Shown here: positions 24,802-33,725 of the stretch, piece by piece | How the letters are laid out: every line of letters begins with the position of its first letter | Position numbering within the stretch: the stretch's first letter is position 1 | NCBI RefSeq assembly: GCF_009735625.1 | Contig: NZ_CP046244.1 | Location: 1,674,001-1,738,000 of the forward strand | DNA: 64,000 nt | Reading direction: 5' to 3' | DNA from: Moorella glycerini | GTDB lineage: Bacteria; Bacillota; DSM-521; Neomoorellales; Neomoorellaceae | Made by a program: the position numbers and the translations under genes | Notes under the pieces: generated by a model | The model's input: only the letters and a program-made list of their open reading frames with translations | The model's database searches: none | Told to the model about the DNA's origin: nothing

Positions 24802-25019
24802 TTACCGGGTCCTTTTGACCAGCATATCAATGAGGTCGGGATCATGCAGGAAATTAAGGCGGCTGGCAATCAGGTTGCCGTCACCGTTGACCCGGCCCAG
24901 GGTGGTATTACTTTTGGAACGGGCCTGCCAGCCCCGCACGGTATTTTCGCCGTAAAAGACGCCGGCATTATTTTTAACGCTGGCCAGATTAATCTTACCC
25001 AGGTATATTTCGTTTTCAT
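24802..25019 (-). pseudogene. Small Asn/Gly-rich protein gene, apparently frameshifted next to its start
   Basis: One minus-strand frame reads YLGKINLASVKNNAGVFYGE, then GWQARSKSN, and ends NFLHDPDLIDMLVKRTR. This resembles a family of 70-90-residue Bacillus/Clostridium proteins with a conserved NAGVF-x-GEN and a C-terminal DPD-x-ID. I do not know a confirmed function; a spore link is possible. That frame has no ATG, GTG or TTG start. A good site (AAAGGAG) precedes ATG at 25019, which lies in the neighbouring frame. One missing base in the A-rich codons after the ATG would join them. Either a recent frameshift or a sequence error fits. Confidence 0.55.
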
Positions 25020-25045
25020 ACTGGGACTCCTTTCTTACTCCAACA

Positions 25046-25429
25046 GTTTACGCAGGGAGGGTTCAGCCAGCCATTCATAACAATGATGTCCGGGTGGAAC
25101 TACAGGGAAACATTTTGCAGCTGGAAGGGGAAATTAAACCTGATCCCCAGTTGTTGCCGTCAATCATGGTGCACCAGCAGGAAAGGCGCCGGGGCAAATT
25201 CAGCGGTTCCCTTACCCTGCCGGCAGCAGTAAATATTAAAAGCGCCCGGGCTACCTACCAGCGCGGCATCCTGGAGATTCGCCTGGCTAAACTTCCCGGC
25301 CATCAGGGCGAAGCTTTAAGATTGATTTTCTTAAATAAACTTCTGGTAACTTTTTTAAGATATATCGGTTGCAACCAAATTGGTAGCAACCTTTTTGTTT
25401 TCTCAAGTACCCAATTTTAACCGTTATTT
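25046..25429 (+). pseudogene. 5'-truncated Hsp20/alpha-crystallin fragment
   Basis: The frame reads NNDVRVELQGNILQLEGEIK, then RRRGKFSGSLTLP and ARATYQRGILEIRLAKL. This is the C-terminal two thirds of an alpha-crystallin domain, with the Er-x-GxFxRxxxLP and GvLEIRLpK landmarks. The N-terminal arm and first strands are missing, and no start with a ribosome-binding site is present. GTG at 25094 is inside the domain. After about residue 85 the sequence drifts into terminator DNA before a stop. Confidence 0.65.
25367..25400 (+). terminator. Terminator overlapping the 3' end of the Hsp20 fragment
   Basis: GGTTGC (25367-25372) pairs with GCAACC (25386-25391). An inner ACCAAATTGGT extends the fold. 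CTTTTTGTTTT follows. Confidence 0.7.
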
Positions 25430-25457
25430 AAAAAAGATTTTAACTAACTTCAACCTC

Positions 25458-25528
25458 AAGTTTATCAGCTTTTAATATCTATTTGATAAACTTATTTCCG
25501 GGATATCCCGAAAAGGTTTTCGAAAACC
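25458..25528. promoter_or_regulatory. Three stacked palindromes upstream of the secreted-protein gene
   Basis: AAGTTTATCA at 25458-25467 mirrors TGATAAACTT at 25484-25493. CGGGATATCCCG (25499-25510) and GGTTTTCGAAAACC (25515-25528) are each perfect palindromes. The last, with a central CG, has the symmetry of a LacI-family operator. They fill the leader of the gene at 25563. Confidence 0.5.
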
Positions 25529-25562
25529 CTATTACTTAACCTGAGGAAAGAGAGGGGAGATA

Positions 25563-26903
25563 ATGTTTGTTCGCAAATGGCTTGGTGTTATTTTGGGCCT
25601 GACCCTGCTGGCTAGTCTCATTCCAGTTCACCCGGCTCGGGCTATCACCCATGCCGAACTGGCGGCCTATTGGGCGCCTGAGATCTATCAGGATACCAAT
25701 GCGACCTATGGCTATAAGGCCGATTACATCACCAACTTTGACTTCGACGGCGACTGGCGGGGCAACAACAACTGGGATAACCTCGACGTGTATCCCACCC
25801 CTGCATACATCTACTATTCGGTAACGGAAACAGAAACCCATTATTTTATCGGTTACTACTTTTTCCATCCACGTGATGACGGGCCTACGACTCTGGACAA
25901 GCACGAGAATGACCTGGAGGGCGTTCTGGTAGCGGTACGCAAAGACGGTAGCCTTTATGGTTCATTTCAGCTCATGGAAACGATGGCCCATGGCAACTGG
26001 TACCAATATACCAATGACCCGAACATTACTACGGGCCTGGATAATGTGGACGGCGGAGTACTGTTCAGCAGCTCACATCCGAAAGTATTTGTCCAGGCTA
26101 ACGGCCAGAGCCCCTGGGGTGGGCACGGCGTCTTTGCCTATGATGGTAGCGAGGCTCCTGGTGGAGATGGGATTGTTTATATCTACGGTGGTACGGCCCA
26201 GGTACCGGTCTCGGGAAGTGGCAACTACATCAACGTCTATAACTATGCCTTAAAGAGCATTGATGAGCTTTGGGACCGGCGCAACGACATCGGCGACGGA
26301 CGTACTTTTGGCAGGTGGGGTGCTTTCGACGGTGATAATTACAATGCCGACGCGGCGAGTGCCCCCTGGGGCTGGGACGATGGGGACGATGGTGCCACCT
26401 TCACTGGCGACAACTTTGCCGATCCGGCCCATATGGTGGATACCCACCTGAATGGTCTAGGCAACTTCGCTCACGTCTATGCTTATAATCCGTACTATAC
26501 CCACAAGGTTTCCGTGGAAAGCGTCACCAGCCGCGCCGACAGGGACCCTTTTGGCGGCAAAAGTGATATCTATGTCAAGGTAACGACCAACGGTGATAAA
26601 TACACCGATGATCGGCTTTGGAAGTATAACAATACGGCTATTGGTATCAGACGGTATGTTAACTGGGGATATGATGACGCCACGGATGGCTTCCAGTACT
26701 CCAGCGCCTACCACACCCGCTTTCTGGCCAAGCCCCCGGGCAGTACCATTACGATCGAGGTCCTGGACAGCGATATTGACGGCGATGACAGCATGGGGAG
26801 CCTCAGTGTAACGCCGGCTATTGGCCAGACCCAGACATGGACCGATGCGTACACTTTCAGCGGACAGGCCCAGGTAACCGCAACAGTGAGCGCGATCCGG
26901 TAA
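25563..26903 (+). CDS. Secreted protein of unknown function with C2-like acidic C-terminal domain
   Basis: The 446-residue protein has a signal peptide (about 1-27, ending PARA). A Trp/Tyr/Asp-rich domain follows (about 30-310) with KHENDLEGVLVAV, which recalls the HxxDxE segment of NPP1 or Vps62-like proteins. The C-terminal ~120 residues contain RDPFGGKSDIYVKV and DSDIDGDDSMGS, an Asp-rich pattern like calcium-binding C2 domains. It has a good ribosome-binding site (AGGGGAG). I cannot assign an activity. A role at the cell surface or in substrate capture for the importer downstream is possible. Confidence 0.6.
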   Translation: MFVRKWLGVILGLTLLASLIPVHPARAITHAELAAYWAPEIYQDTNATYGYKADYITNFDFDGDWRGNNNWDNLDVYPTPAYIYYSVTETETHYFIGYYFFHPRDDGPTTLDKHENDLEGVLVAVRKDGSLYGSFQLMETMAHGNWYQYTNDPNITTGLDNVDGGVLFSSSHPKVFVQANGQSPWGGHGVFAYDGSEAPGGDGIVYIYGGTAQVPVSGSGNYINVYNYALKSIDELWDRRNDIGDGRTFGRWGAFDGDNYNADAASAPWGWDDGDDGATFTGDNFADPAHMVDTHLNGLGNFAHVYAYNPYYTHKVSVESVTSRADRDPFGGKSDIYVKVTTNGDKYTDDRLWKYNNTAIGIRRYVNWGYDDATDGFQYSSAYHTRFLAKPPGSTITIEVLDSDIDGDDSMGSLSVTPAIGQTQTWTDAYTFSGQAQVTATVSAIR

Positions 26904-26995
26904 TCCTTGTACCTCACCCTCAAAAGATCCTGATATTTGCCTTATGAAGGCGGACCAACCCGCTTAACGATATAACGAGGAGGGTTTATTAAAAC

Positions 26996-28189
26996 ATGAA
27001 ATGGAAACTGTTGGCAGCAGCGCTGGTTGTGGTGCTGGCTATCGTCCTGCTGGCCGGGTGCGGCGGCAATGCGGATAAGGCCAAAGCAACCCCGGGAAAG
27101 GAACAGGGCAGCCAGGCGGTACCGAAGATTACCTTAAATGTTGCTACCGCTGGCGATACCAACATGGCCGACCTGCAGAAGGAGGCCGTCGCTCCAGGCT
27201 TCAAGGTAAAGTACCCCGACGTAGAGGTAAACGTTATCGGCACGGGCCCCGGCGATGCCGGCAGTAACGCCATCCTTACCAAGCTAAAGGCCCAGAAAGA
27301 CGCCGGCAGGGACAAGTGGGATATCGACGTGGCGGTGGTGCATCAGAGCGTGATGGAAAGCCTCATCAAGGAGGGACTGATTGACAAGTACGTCTCTCTT
27401 ACGGAAAACGGCAAGTATGTAGTCAGCTTCGACAGCAAGAACTCCCTGGGAACCAACGTAGAAGGGTACGTCATCCCCATGTTCCATAGCCAGACGGCCA
27501 TAGCCTATAATCCGGACCTGGTACCCAATCCACCCGCCACCTTTGACGAACTGGTGTCCTGGATCAAGGCTAATCCCAACAAGTTCGGCTACAACGGCGT
27601 CAAAGGCGGTATGAGCGGTGTGGCCTTCGTCACCGGCTATATTTACTGGAAGACCGGCAAATACGATAATTATGCAGTTACTGGCCCTTACGACAAGGCC
27701 CGTGAAGCAGATTGGCCGGCCATTATCAAGGAACTGAAATCCCTGCCCGTGACTATGACCCAGGGCAACAACGGCACCCTGGACATGCTCAACCGTGGCG
27801 AGATTGCCATGGGTCCGGTATGGGTGGATATGTTCATCCTCTGGAAGAACGAAGGGCGGATGGACCCAAAGATGCGGTTGAAGCTTATCCAGCCCGGCCT
27901 GCCGGGCCAGCCCATGTACCTGGTCGTACCGGCCAGGGCGGCGAATAAGGAAATGGCCATCAAGTATATTGACTACCTGGCATCCCCGGAGATACAGGCC
28001 AAGGTGATCGTGGAGCGCAACGGCTGGTACCCCGGGATTGATGCCAACAAGGTTTTACCCCTAGTTTCGCAGAAAGCAAAAGACCAGCTATTTAAAGACA
28101 TTGCTCCCGACGAGCTGAATAAGTACGGACTGACCTTCCCCCTGGCACCTTATCTTAAGGACATCCAGACTGCGTACGAGGAGAACTAG
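26996..28189 (+). CDS. ABC transporter extracellular solute-binding lipoprotein
   Basis: The 397-residue protein has a lipoprotein signal with lipobox LLAGC near residue 20, then a cluster B-type periplasmic-binding fold (PKITLNVATAGDTNM, DVAVVHQSVMESLIKEGLI, AMGPVWVDMFILW). It starts an operon with two permeases and an ATPase. The family covers sugars, polyamines, iron and phosphorylated compounds. The LacI regulator and HAD phosphatase downstream favour a carbohydrate or sugar phosphate. Confidence 0.82.
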   Translation: MKWKLLAAALVVVLAIVLLAGCGGNADKAKATPGKEQGSQAVPKITLNVATAGDTNMADLQKEAVAPGFKVKYPDVEVNVIGTGPGDAGSNAILTKLKAQKDAGRDKWDIDVAVVHQSVMESLIKEGLIDKYVSLTENGKYVVSFDSKNSLGTNVEGYVIPMFHSQTAIAYNPDLVPNPPATFDELVSWIKANPNKFGYNGVKGGMSGVAFVTGYIYWKTGKYDNYAVTGPYDKAREADWPAIIKELKSLPVTMTQGNNGTLDMLNRGEIAMGPVWVDMFILWKNEGRMDPKMRLKLIQPGLPGQPMYLVVPARAANKEMAIKYIDYLASPEIQAKVIVERNGWYPGIDANKVLPLVSQKAKDQLFKDIAPDELNKYGLTFPLAPYLKDIQTAYEEN

Positions 28190-28191
28190 CC

Positions 28192-29040
28192 GTGGCGGTG
28201 AAAGGGATTTCTCACCCGGACAGGGTGGAACGGTGGGCCGGAGTGGCGGTATCCGCTCCGGCCCTGGCCTTAGTTATAGCCTTATTTTGTATTCCTTTTC
28301 TCAATTCCTTTTTCATCAGTTTTCGGCGGGAGGCACAGTGGACCCTGGGCAACTATGCCACGGTGGGCAGGCTCTACCTGGGGGATATCCTCTTCACAGC
28401 AGGAGTTTCTTTGATCGCGCTGGTGGCGACCCTGCTGGTGGCTGTAGCCATCGGTGGGTATTTGCGCCTGCGGCCGAACCGGGTCGTGGAGTTCCTCTTC
28501 AAGATACCGCTTTTTATCCCCTTCGTGGTGGTGGGGCACGCCATGCGCGTTTTCCTGGCGCCCCACGGTCTCTTGAATTCTGCCCTGGCCCAGGTCGGCC
28601 TGGTAAACCTCGCCGCTCCACCCTCCATTGCTTTTTCCTGGCTGGGCATTGTTGTGGCCCTAACCTGGAAGAACATGGCCATGGCCTTGCTGCTGGTTTT
28701 GGGGGCTTTCCGTGGCGTAAGGGAAGAGTACCTGGAGTCCGCCAGAAACGTAGGGGCAGCAGAGTGGCGCCTGGTGAAGGACGTCCTCCTGCCCATGGCG
28801 GCTGGCTCTGTGGCCGTGGCGGCGGTGCTTATCTTCTCCTCCATGCTGGCCTCCTTTTCTATTCCCCTGATGATCGGTAGCGGCAAGGGAGCCCAGATGT
28901 TGATGATTGATATCTATTACCGGATTATTTACCAGCAGGACTATGGTGTAGCCAATGCCCTGGGAGTAATTTCCTACCTGGGGGCTACCGGGGCGGCTAT
29001 TTATTACCTGAGGACGGTGAGAAGCGGTGAACGGTCTTAA
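28192..29040 (+). CDS. ABC transporter permease, first subunit
   Basis: The 282-residue protein has six membrane helices. Its EAA loop (EYLESARNVGAAEWRLVKDVLLP) contacts the ATPase. The GTG start is 2 nt after the stop of the binding-protein gene. It resembles the binding-protein-dependent permeases of the MalF/PotB type. It pairs with the next gene, whose start overlaps this one. Confidence 0.85.
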   Translation: MAVKGISHPDRVERWAGVAVSAPALALVIALFCIPFLNSFFISFRREAQWTLGNYATVGRLYLGDILFTAGVSLIALVATLLVAVAIGGYLRLRPNRVVEFLFKIPLFIPFVVVGHAMRVFLAPHGLLNSALAQVGLVNLAAPPSIAFSWLGIVVALTWKNMAMALLLVLGAFRGVREEYLESARNVGAAEWRLVKDVLLPMAAGSVAVAAVLIFSSMLASFSIPLMIGSGKGAQMLMIDIYYRIIYQQDYGVANALGVISYLGATGAAIYYLRTVRSGERS

Positions 29041-29836
29041 AGTTTGGCAATTGACCGGGCGGGTTGCGGGCCTGGCCCTAGCTTTCTTTATCATCTTTGG
29101 CCCCCTGTCAGGGCTCATCATCTGGTCAGTGGCCGAGCGATGGTACTGGCCGGCGGCCCTGCCGCAAAAAGCCGGTTGGTTTTACTGGCAGCGGGTCCTG
29201 GGCGGGGACGTGTGGCAGAACTTTCTCCTGGGGGTGGAGATTGCTCTGCTGGTAACAGCCCTTGGTCTCCTGTTAACGGTTCCGCTGGCCTATGTCCTGG
29301 CCCGGTTCAAGATGCCTATGAAGCCGGTAATACTGATGCTCTTTCTCTTACCGCAGGCCTTTCCGCAACTACCTGTCTTCGCCAACACCGCGGTGCTCCT
29401 TTACCGCTGGAACCTGGCCGGAAAGGTGTCAGGGGTCGTGCTGATCCACCTGGTTGGCGCCCTGGTTTACGCCTTGTGGACCCTGGTAGCTGTCTATCAG
29501 TCCATTCCCCCGGAGCTGGAGGAAGCTGCCCGGAATCTGGGAGCTTCGCGGATAAAAACCTTTTTCACGGTGAGCCTGCCCCTGGCCCTGCCGGGCATTA
29601 TCGCCGGCGGTCTCCTCGTTTTTCTCTATTCACTGGATGAGTTTACCGGCACGCTTTTGGTGGGGGCGCCTTTTGTGGTCACCCTGCCGGTACTCATGTA
29701 CAATACCTCCATGGGTTACGAGTTACAAATTGCTTCTGTTACGGCCCTCCTGCTGATGCTCCCGGGACTCTTAATGCTATTGATGATGGAACGTTTCCTG
29801 AAGGCGGAATATCTTTCGGCCTTTGGCCGCATTTGA
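29027..29836 (+). CDS. ABC transporter permease, second subunit
   Basis: The 269-residue protein has six membrane helices and an EAA loop (ELEEAARNLGASRIKTFFTV). GTG at 29027 lies within the end of the first permease gene, so translation is coupled. It completes the membrane channel. Confidence 0.85.
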   Translation: MNGLKVWQLTGRVAGLALAFFIIFGPLSGLIIWSVAERWYWPAALPQKAGWFYWQRVLGGDVWQNFLLGVEIALLVTALGLLLTVPLAYVLARFKMPMKPVILMLFLLPQAFPQLPVFANTAVLLYRWNLAGKVSGVVLIHLVGALVYALWTLVAVYQSIPPELEEAARNLGASRIKTFFTVSLPLALPGIIAGGLLVFLYSLDEFTGTLLVGAPFVVTLPVLMYNTSMGYELQIASVTALLLMLPGLLMLLMMERFLKAEYLSAFGRI

Positions 29837-29851
29837 AAGGAGATAAGGTCC

Positions 29852-30907
29852 ATGACCGCAATTCGGGTAGAAAAGTTGGAGAAATGGTTCGGCAGGGTCC
29901 GTGCCCTGGATGGGATTTCCTTGGACATCCAACCGGGGACCTTGGTGGCCATCCTTGGGCCCAGCGGCTGTGGCAAGACGACCTTGCTGCGCTGTCTGGC
30001 CGGATTCACTGCAGTGGACGGCGGGCAAGTCCTTTTTGATGGCGAGGATGTCACCCACCTCCCGCCCCACCTGCGCCAGACAGCCCTGGTATTCCAGAAC
30101 TACGCCCTCTGGCCGCATATGACCATTTTTGACAACATCGCCTACGGGCTGCGGTTAAAGAAATTGCCGCGCCGGGAAGTCCAAAGCCGCGTAGAGGCTG
30201 CTTTGGCCCTGACAGAACTGAATGGGGACCCGGACCTACCGCGCCGCCGCCCCGCCGCCCTCTCCGGTGGCCAGCAGCAGCGGGTGGCCTTGGCGCGCGC
30301 CCTGGCGGTAGAGCCCAGGGTGCTCTTGCTTGATGAGCCCCTCAGCAACCTGGACGCCAGGGTACGGCAACGCCTGCGGGTGGAAATCCGCTGTCTACAG
30401 AAGAAACTGGGTATCACCACCGTGCATGTGACTCATGACCAGGAGGAGGCCTTATCTATGGCCGATACAGTAGTTATCATGAATGGCGGCCGGATAGAGC
30501 AGGTAGGCCGCCCGGCTGAAGTTTTCCAGCGTCCGGCCAGCGCCTTCGTGGCGGAGTTCCTGGGTAATAGTAATACTTTGCCCGGTCGAGTATTGCCCGG
30601 GGGAGCACTGGAGGTAGCCGGGCAGCGGCTCCCTGGCGGGCTAGCATTGCCGCCGGATGCCGCTACAGTGACGGTAGTCATCCGGGCGGGCGATATAACC
30701 CTGCGATCTCCCGGTACTTCCCCTGCCGAGGGACAGGTGGTCCTTGCGGGAGTGGTGGAAGATGTGCTGTTTCAGGGCAACTTGTACCGCCACACTGTAG
30801 TTGTGGGTAGACAAACCATCGTTGCCGATGCAACTACCCCTTCAAGGAGAGGGCCGGTCCTGGCCGTGATCCCCGCGGTAAAAGTGTTTGTCTTCCCTGT
30901 CCCTTAG
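29852..30907 (+). CDS. ABC transporter ATP-binding protein (CUT1/PotA-like with TOBE domain)
   Basis: The 351-residue protein has Walker A GPSGCGKTT, Q-loop FQNYALWPH, signature [15 protein letters not shown], Walker B VLLLDEPLSNLD and the switch His (VTHDQEEAL). A C-terminal TOBE domain (about 250-350) is typical of importers for sugars, polyamines or ferric ion. ATG follows AAAGGAG at good spacing. It is the last gene of the transporter group before a 117-nt gap. Confidence 0.9.
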   Translation: MTAIRVEKLEKWFGRVRALDGISLDIQPGTLVAILGPSGCGKTTLLRCLAGFTAVDGGQVLFDGEDVTHLPPHLRQTALVFQNYALWPHMTIFDNIAYGLRLKKLPRREVQSRVEAALALTELNGDPDLPRRRPAALSGGQQQRVALARALAVEPRVLLLDEPLSNLDARVRQRLRVEIRCLQKKLGITTVHVTHDQEEALSMADTVVIMNGGRIEQVGRPAEVFQRPASAFVAEFLGNSNTLPGRVLPGGALEVAGQRLPGGLALPPDAATVTVVIRAGDITLRSPGTSPAEGQVVLAGVVEDVLFQGNLYRHTVVVGRQTIVADATTPSRRGPVLAVIPAVKVFVFPVP

Positions 30908-31023
30908 CTGGAAGAGCTACACTCCTGCAAGTCGATGAAAAGCTGTTGGAGAGAACGTCCGTGCGGTTAACTTTTTAGCTGCCGGGGTACGAGAAGATAG
31001 CGAGTTAGGAGAGGGAGAGGGTA

Positions 31024-32031
31024 TTGGAACCGACCATCAAGGCCATCGCCGCGGAATTAGGTATTTCCGTAGCCACAGTTTCTAAAGCACTGAATGGCTA
31101 CAACGATGTAAGTGACGAAACCAGGGAGCGGGTGCTGGCCCTGGCCAGGAAGCAAGGGTATGTGCCCAACGCCCTGGCCAGGGGTTTGTTACGCAAGCGC
31201 TCGCAGACTATAGGGCTGATCCTTCCCGATATTCGCGACCCCTTTTTCCCGGAGGTGGCCCGTGGCGTGGAGGACGCTGCCAATGAGCGGGGCTACCGCG
31301 TCATCTACTGTAATACCGACCGGGATCAGGAAAAGGAACTCGCAGCCGTGCGGAACCTCCTGGAAAAGCGGGTGGACGGGTTCATTTTAAATGGGAATTA
31401 TCTGCAGAGCGGTTACCTGGAATGGCTGCGGGCACGGGAGGTACCATTTGTCCTCCTGCGCCGGCGGCTGGCGGCAACGGAAATCTCCTTTGTGGACGTA
31501 GATAACATATCTGGTGCCTACATGGCCACCACGCACCTTATCCGCCTGGGGCATCGGCAAATTGGATTTATCAACCTGCCCGTCACTTCTTATGCCCATG
31601 CCCCGCGGGGGGAGGGGTTCCAGAAGGCTATGGCGGACTACGGCCTGGAGGTAAATGACCGGTGGGTCCGGGAAGGGGATTATACTACCCCGGGAGGCTG
31701 TCGCCTGGCGCTGGATATACTCGGCTCTATGGAGCGTCCCACAGCCATTTTCGCCGCAAATGACCGCATGGCCCTGGGGATCCTGGAAGCTGCCGGGCAG
31801 TTGGGACTAAAGGTCCCAGGGGACCTGGCAGTGATTGGCTATGACGGGCTGGAAATAGGAGAACTCTCCTTTATCGGCCTTTCAACTGTTTCCCAGCCGC
31901 GCTATGAAATGGGTTATCTCTCCCTGGAATTGCTGGCGAATATGATCGAGGGCCAGGAGACCCCAGGGCGACAGGTGATTTTACCGGTGCAAATGACTGT
32001 GCGCCGCACTTGTGGAGGCGGGGCGTCATGA
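31024..32031 (+). CDS. LacI family transcriptional regulator
   Basis: The 335-residue protein has an N-terminal LacI helix-turn-helix and hinge (IKAIAAELGISVATVSKALN, YVPNALARGL). A sugar-binding-like effector domain follows (IGLILPDIRDPFFPEVARGV, AIFAANDRMALGIL, AVIGYDGLEIGE). It starts at TTG with GGAGAGGGAG upstream. It is transcribed with the HAD phosphatase and follows the ABC importer, so it probably senses the imported sugar. The palindrome GGTTTTCGAAAACC at 25515 is a candidate operator by symmetry only. Confidence 0.9.
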   Translation: MEPTIKAIAAELGISVATVSKALNGYNDVSDETRERVLALARKQGYVPNALARGLLRKRSQTIGLILPDIRDPFFPEVARGVEDAANERGYRVIYCNTDRDQEKELAAVRNLLEKRVDGFILNGNYLQSGYLEWLRAREVPFVLLRRRLAATEISFVDVDNISGAYMATTHLIRLGHRQIGFINLPVTSYAHAPRGEGFQKAMADYGLEVNDRWVREGDYTTPGGCRLALDILGSMERPTAIFAANDRMALGILEAAGQLGLKVPGDLAVIGYDGLEIGELSFIGLSTVSQPRYEMGYLSLELLANMIEGQETPGRQVILPVQMTVRRTCGGGAS

Positions 32032-32828
32032 ATCTCGCCTGTCGCTTGCTGGTAGCCGATCTGGACGGCACTCTAACGGAAGGTGGAGAGCCGGTGGCAG
32101 AGCAAGTTGTTGCTGCCGTACGGGAGTTTTGCCGGCGGGGCGGCCTTTTCACCCTGGCTACCGGCCGGGGACCGCTGTCTGCCAGGTGTTACCTGGATCA
32201 GTTGGCCGTGACCATCCCGGCCATTTTATTTAATGGTGCCTGGCTCTACGACCCTGTATCCGGCTGCCCCATCCGGGAAAAGGTTTTGCCTCCTGATTTT
32301 GTGATCCCTTTTCTCGATTGGCTGACGTCCTTTACGGGTGATGTAGTTGTCTACCGGGGTGAGGAGGTGCTGATACCAGGCTTAAGTTCCCGCCTGGAGC
32401 GGCACTTCCAAAAAGACGGCGGCCGTTATCGATCCGTACCGGGGTGGGCGGGATTGACTTCTTTCGGTATTAATAAGATCCTGGTAATCGCCCCCTCCGG
32501 GCCATACAGATCCTTTGCGGCGCGCTTTCCGCGGGAAGCAGCTATGGTCAATTGGATCCAGTCCGAGAATGACTACTGGGAAATCATGCCGGCTGATGTT
32601 TCTAAAGGGTCGGGTTTACTGGAACTGATAGCCCATCTGGGCATTTCCTGGCAAGAAGTAATAGCTATTGGTAACCACCTCAACGACCTGGAGATGCTGG
32701 CAGTGGCTGGCCTGGGGGTAGCTGTCCGGAACGCTCACCCGGTGCTCAGGCGAACAGCGCAGTATGTCACTAGCGGCTGTTCGTGGAAAGGCGTCATGGA
32801 GATCTTGAGAAAATTAACTCTACTTTAA
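32028..32828 (+). CDS. Cof-type HAD superfamily phosphatase
   Basis: The ~266-residue protein has HAD motif I LVADLDGTLTEGG, motif II TLATGRGP, and the C-terminal pair DVSKGSGLLEL and AIGNHLNDLEML. The Cof-type cap lies between motifs II and III. In motif IV the usual GD-x-x-ND is GNHLND, so the first Asp is Asn. The ATG overlaps the lacI stop (ATGA), with GGAGG upstream. It may dephosphorylate the sugar phosphate handled by this locus. Confidence 0.88.
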   Translation: MNLACRLLVADLDGTLTEGGEPVAEQVVAAVREFCRRGGLFTLATGRGPLSARCYLDQLAVTIPAILFNGAWLYDPVSGCPIREKVLPPDFVIPFLDWLTSFTGDVVVYRGEEVLIPGLSSRLERHFQKDGGRYRSVPGWAGLTSFGINKILVIAPSGPYRSFAARFPREAAMVNWIQSENDYWEIMPADVSKGSGLLELIAHLGISWQEVIAIGNHLNDLEMLAVAGLGVAVRNAHPVLRRTAQYVTSGCSWKGVMEILRKLTLL

Positions 32829-32861
32829 TTTTATCTTACCTTACCGTGACTAGCTTCAAAA

Positions 32862-33725
32862 TTAATTCCGGCGGCGGTCGCGCACGTAGATGCTGCCCGG
32901 CTGAAGTTTGGCATATTGTTTAAGTTCGGCCGCCACCGCCGCCATTTCCAGGTGATTTTTAAAAGTGCGCTGGCGGCTGTCCACAAGGGCCAGGGAGACG
33001 GTCATCAGGGGGAAACACTGCTTTTTTCCCTGGCGGTCGAAGGAGCAGATACAGCCCTGGGAGCGGTCGGCAGGGTCATAAAGATAAGGAGTGTGCCGGT
33101 CGAAGTTGGCGATTATCTCCTGGCAGACGGCGTCCGCCCGGCCGGGAACGGTAATAATGACAAAGTCATCCCCGCCGATATGGCCCGTAAAATCCCCGGG
33201 AGCTCCATGCCGGGTTACAGCCTGGGTAATAATGTCTGCCAGCAGGCGGATTGCTTGATCGCCCTTTTCGAACCCGTATTTATCATTAAAGGCCTTGAAG
33301 TTATCGATATCGACGTAGATTAAGGTAAAGTCCTCGCCGTCTTGCAGGCGGGCGTTAATTTCTTCTTCAATGCGCCTGTTTCCCGGCAGGCCGGTGAGGG
33401 GGTTGGCACCCCTGGCCAGCTCGATTTGCGTTTGCGTGATGGTATCCAGGAGCCGCTGGATGGAGATGATGCCGGCGTATTTTTTATCCTGGACCACGAT
33501 GATATCGTCATAAAGGCGTTGCATGGGACGATGCATGGCGAGTTGTGAGACGTTTTCCAGGGGCAGGTCGACATCTACGATAAGAGGATTGGCATCAATG
33601 ACGGCCGTGAGCGGGCGCCCCAGGTAGAGGGCGACGCCGTAATGGGAACCCAGGTGATAGTAGAGCCTGTCCCGAGTTAAAAGGCCAACAGGCCTGCCGG
33701 CGTCGACAACGACTACGCTACGCAC
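32862..33725 (-). CDS. CBS-GGDEF half of a split EAL-CBS-GGDEF protein
   Basis: The 287-residue frame begins inside a CBS domain (VVVVDAGRPVGLLTRDRLYY), completes the CBS pair (about 1-110), then carries a GGDEF domain with HIGGDDF. GGDDF differs from GGDEF at one residue, and activity is uncertain. The apparent GTG start overlaps the stop of the upstream EAL gene by 13 nt and has no good ribosome-binding site. Adding one base near 33727 would fuse the frames into an EAL-CBS-GGDEF protein, a known architecture. I read this as the 3' half of one gene. Confidence 0.75.
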   Translation of the reverse strand: MRSVVVVDAGRPVGLLTRDRLYYHLGSHYGVALYLGRPLTAVIDANPLIVDVDLPLENVSQLAMHRPMQRLYDDIIVVQDKKYAGIISIQRLLDTITQTQIELARGANPLTGLPGNRRIEEEINARLQDGEDFTLIYVDIDNFKAFNDKYGFEKGDQAIRLLADIITQAVTRHGAPGDFTGHIGGDDFVIITVPGRADAVCQEIIANFDRHTPYLYDPADRSQGCICSFDRQGKKQCFPLMTVSLALVDSRQRTFKNHLEMAAVAAELKQYAKLQPGSIYVRDRRRN

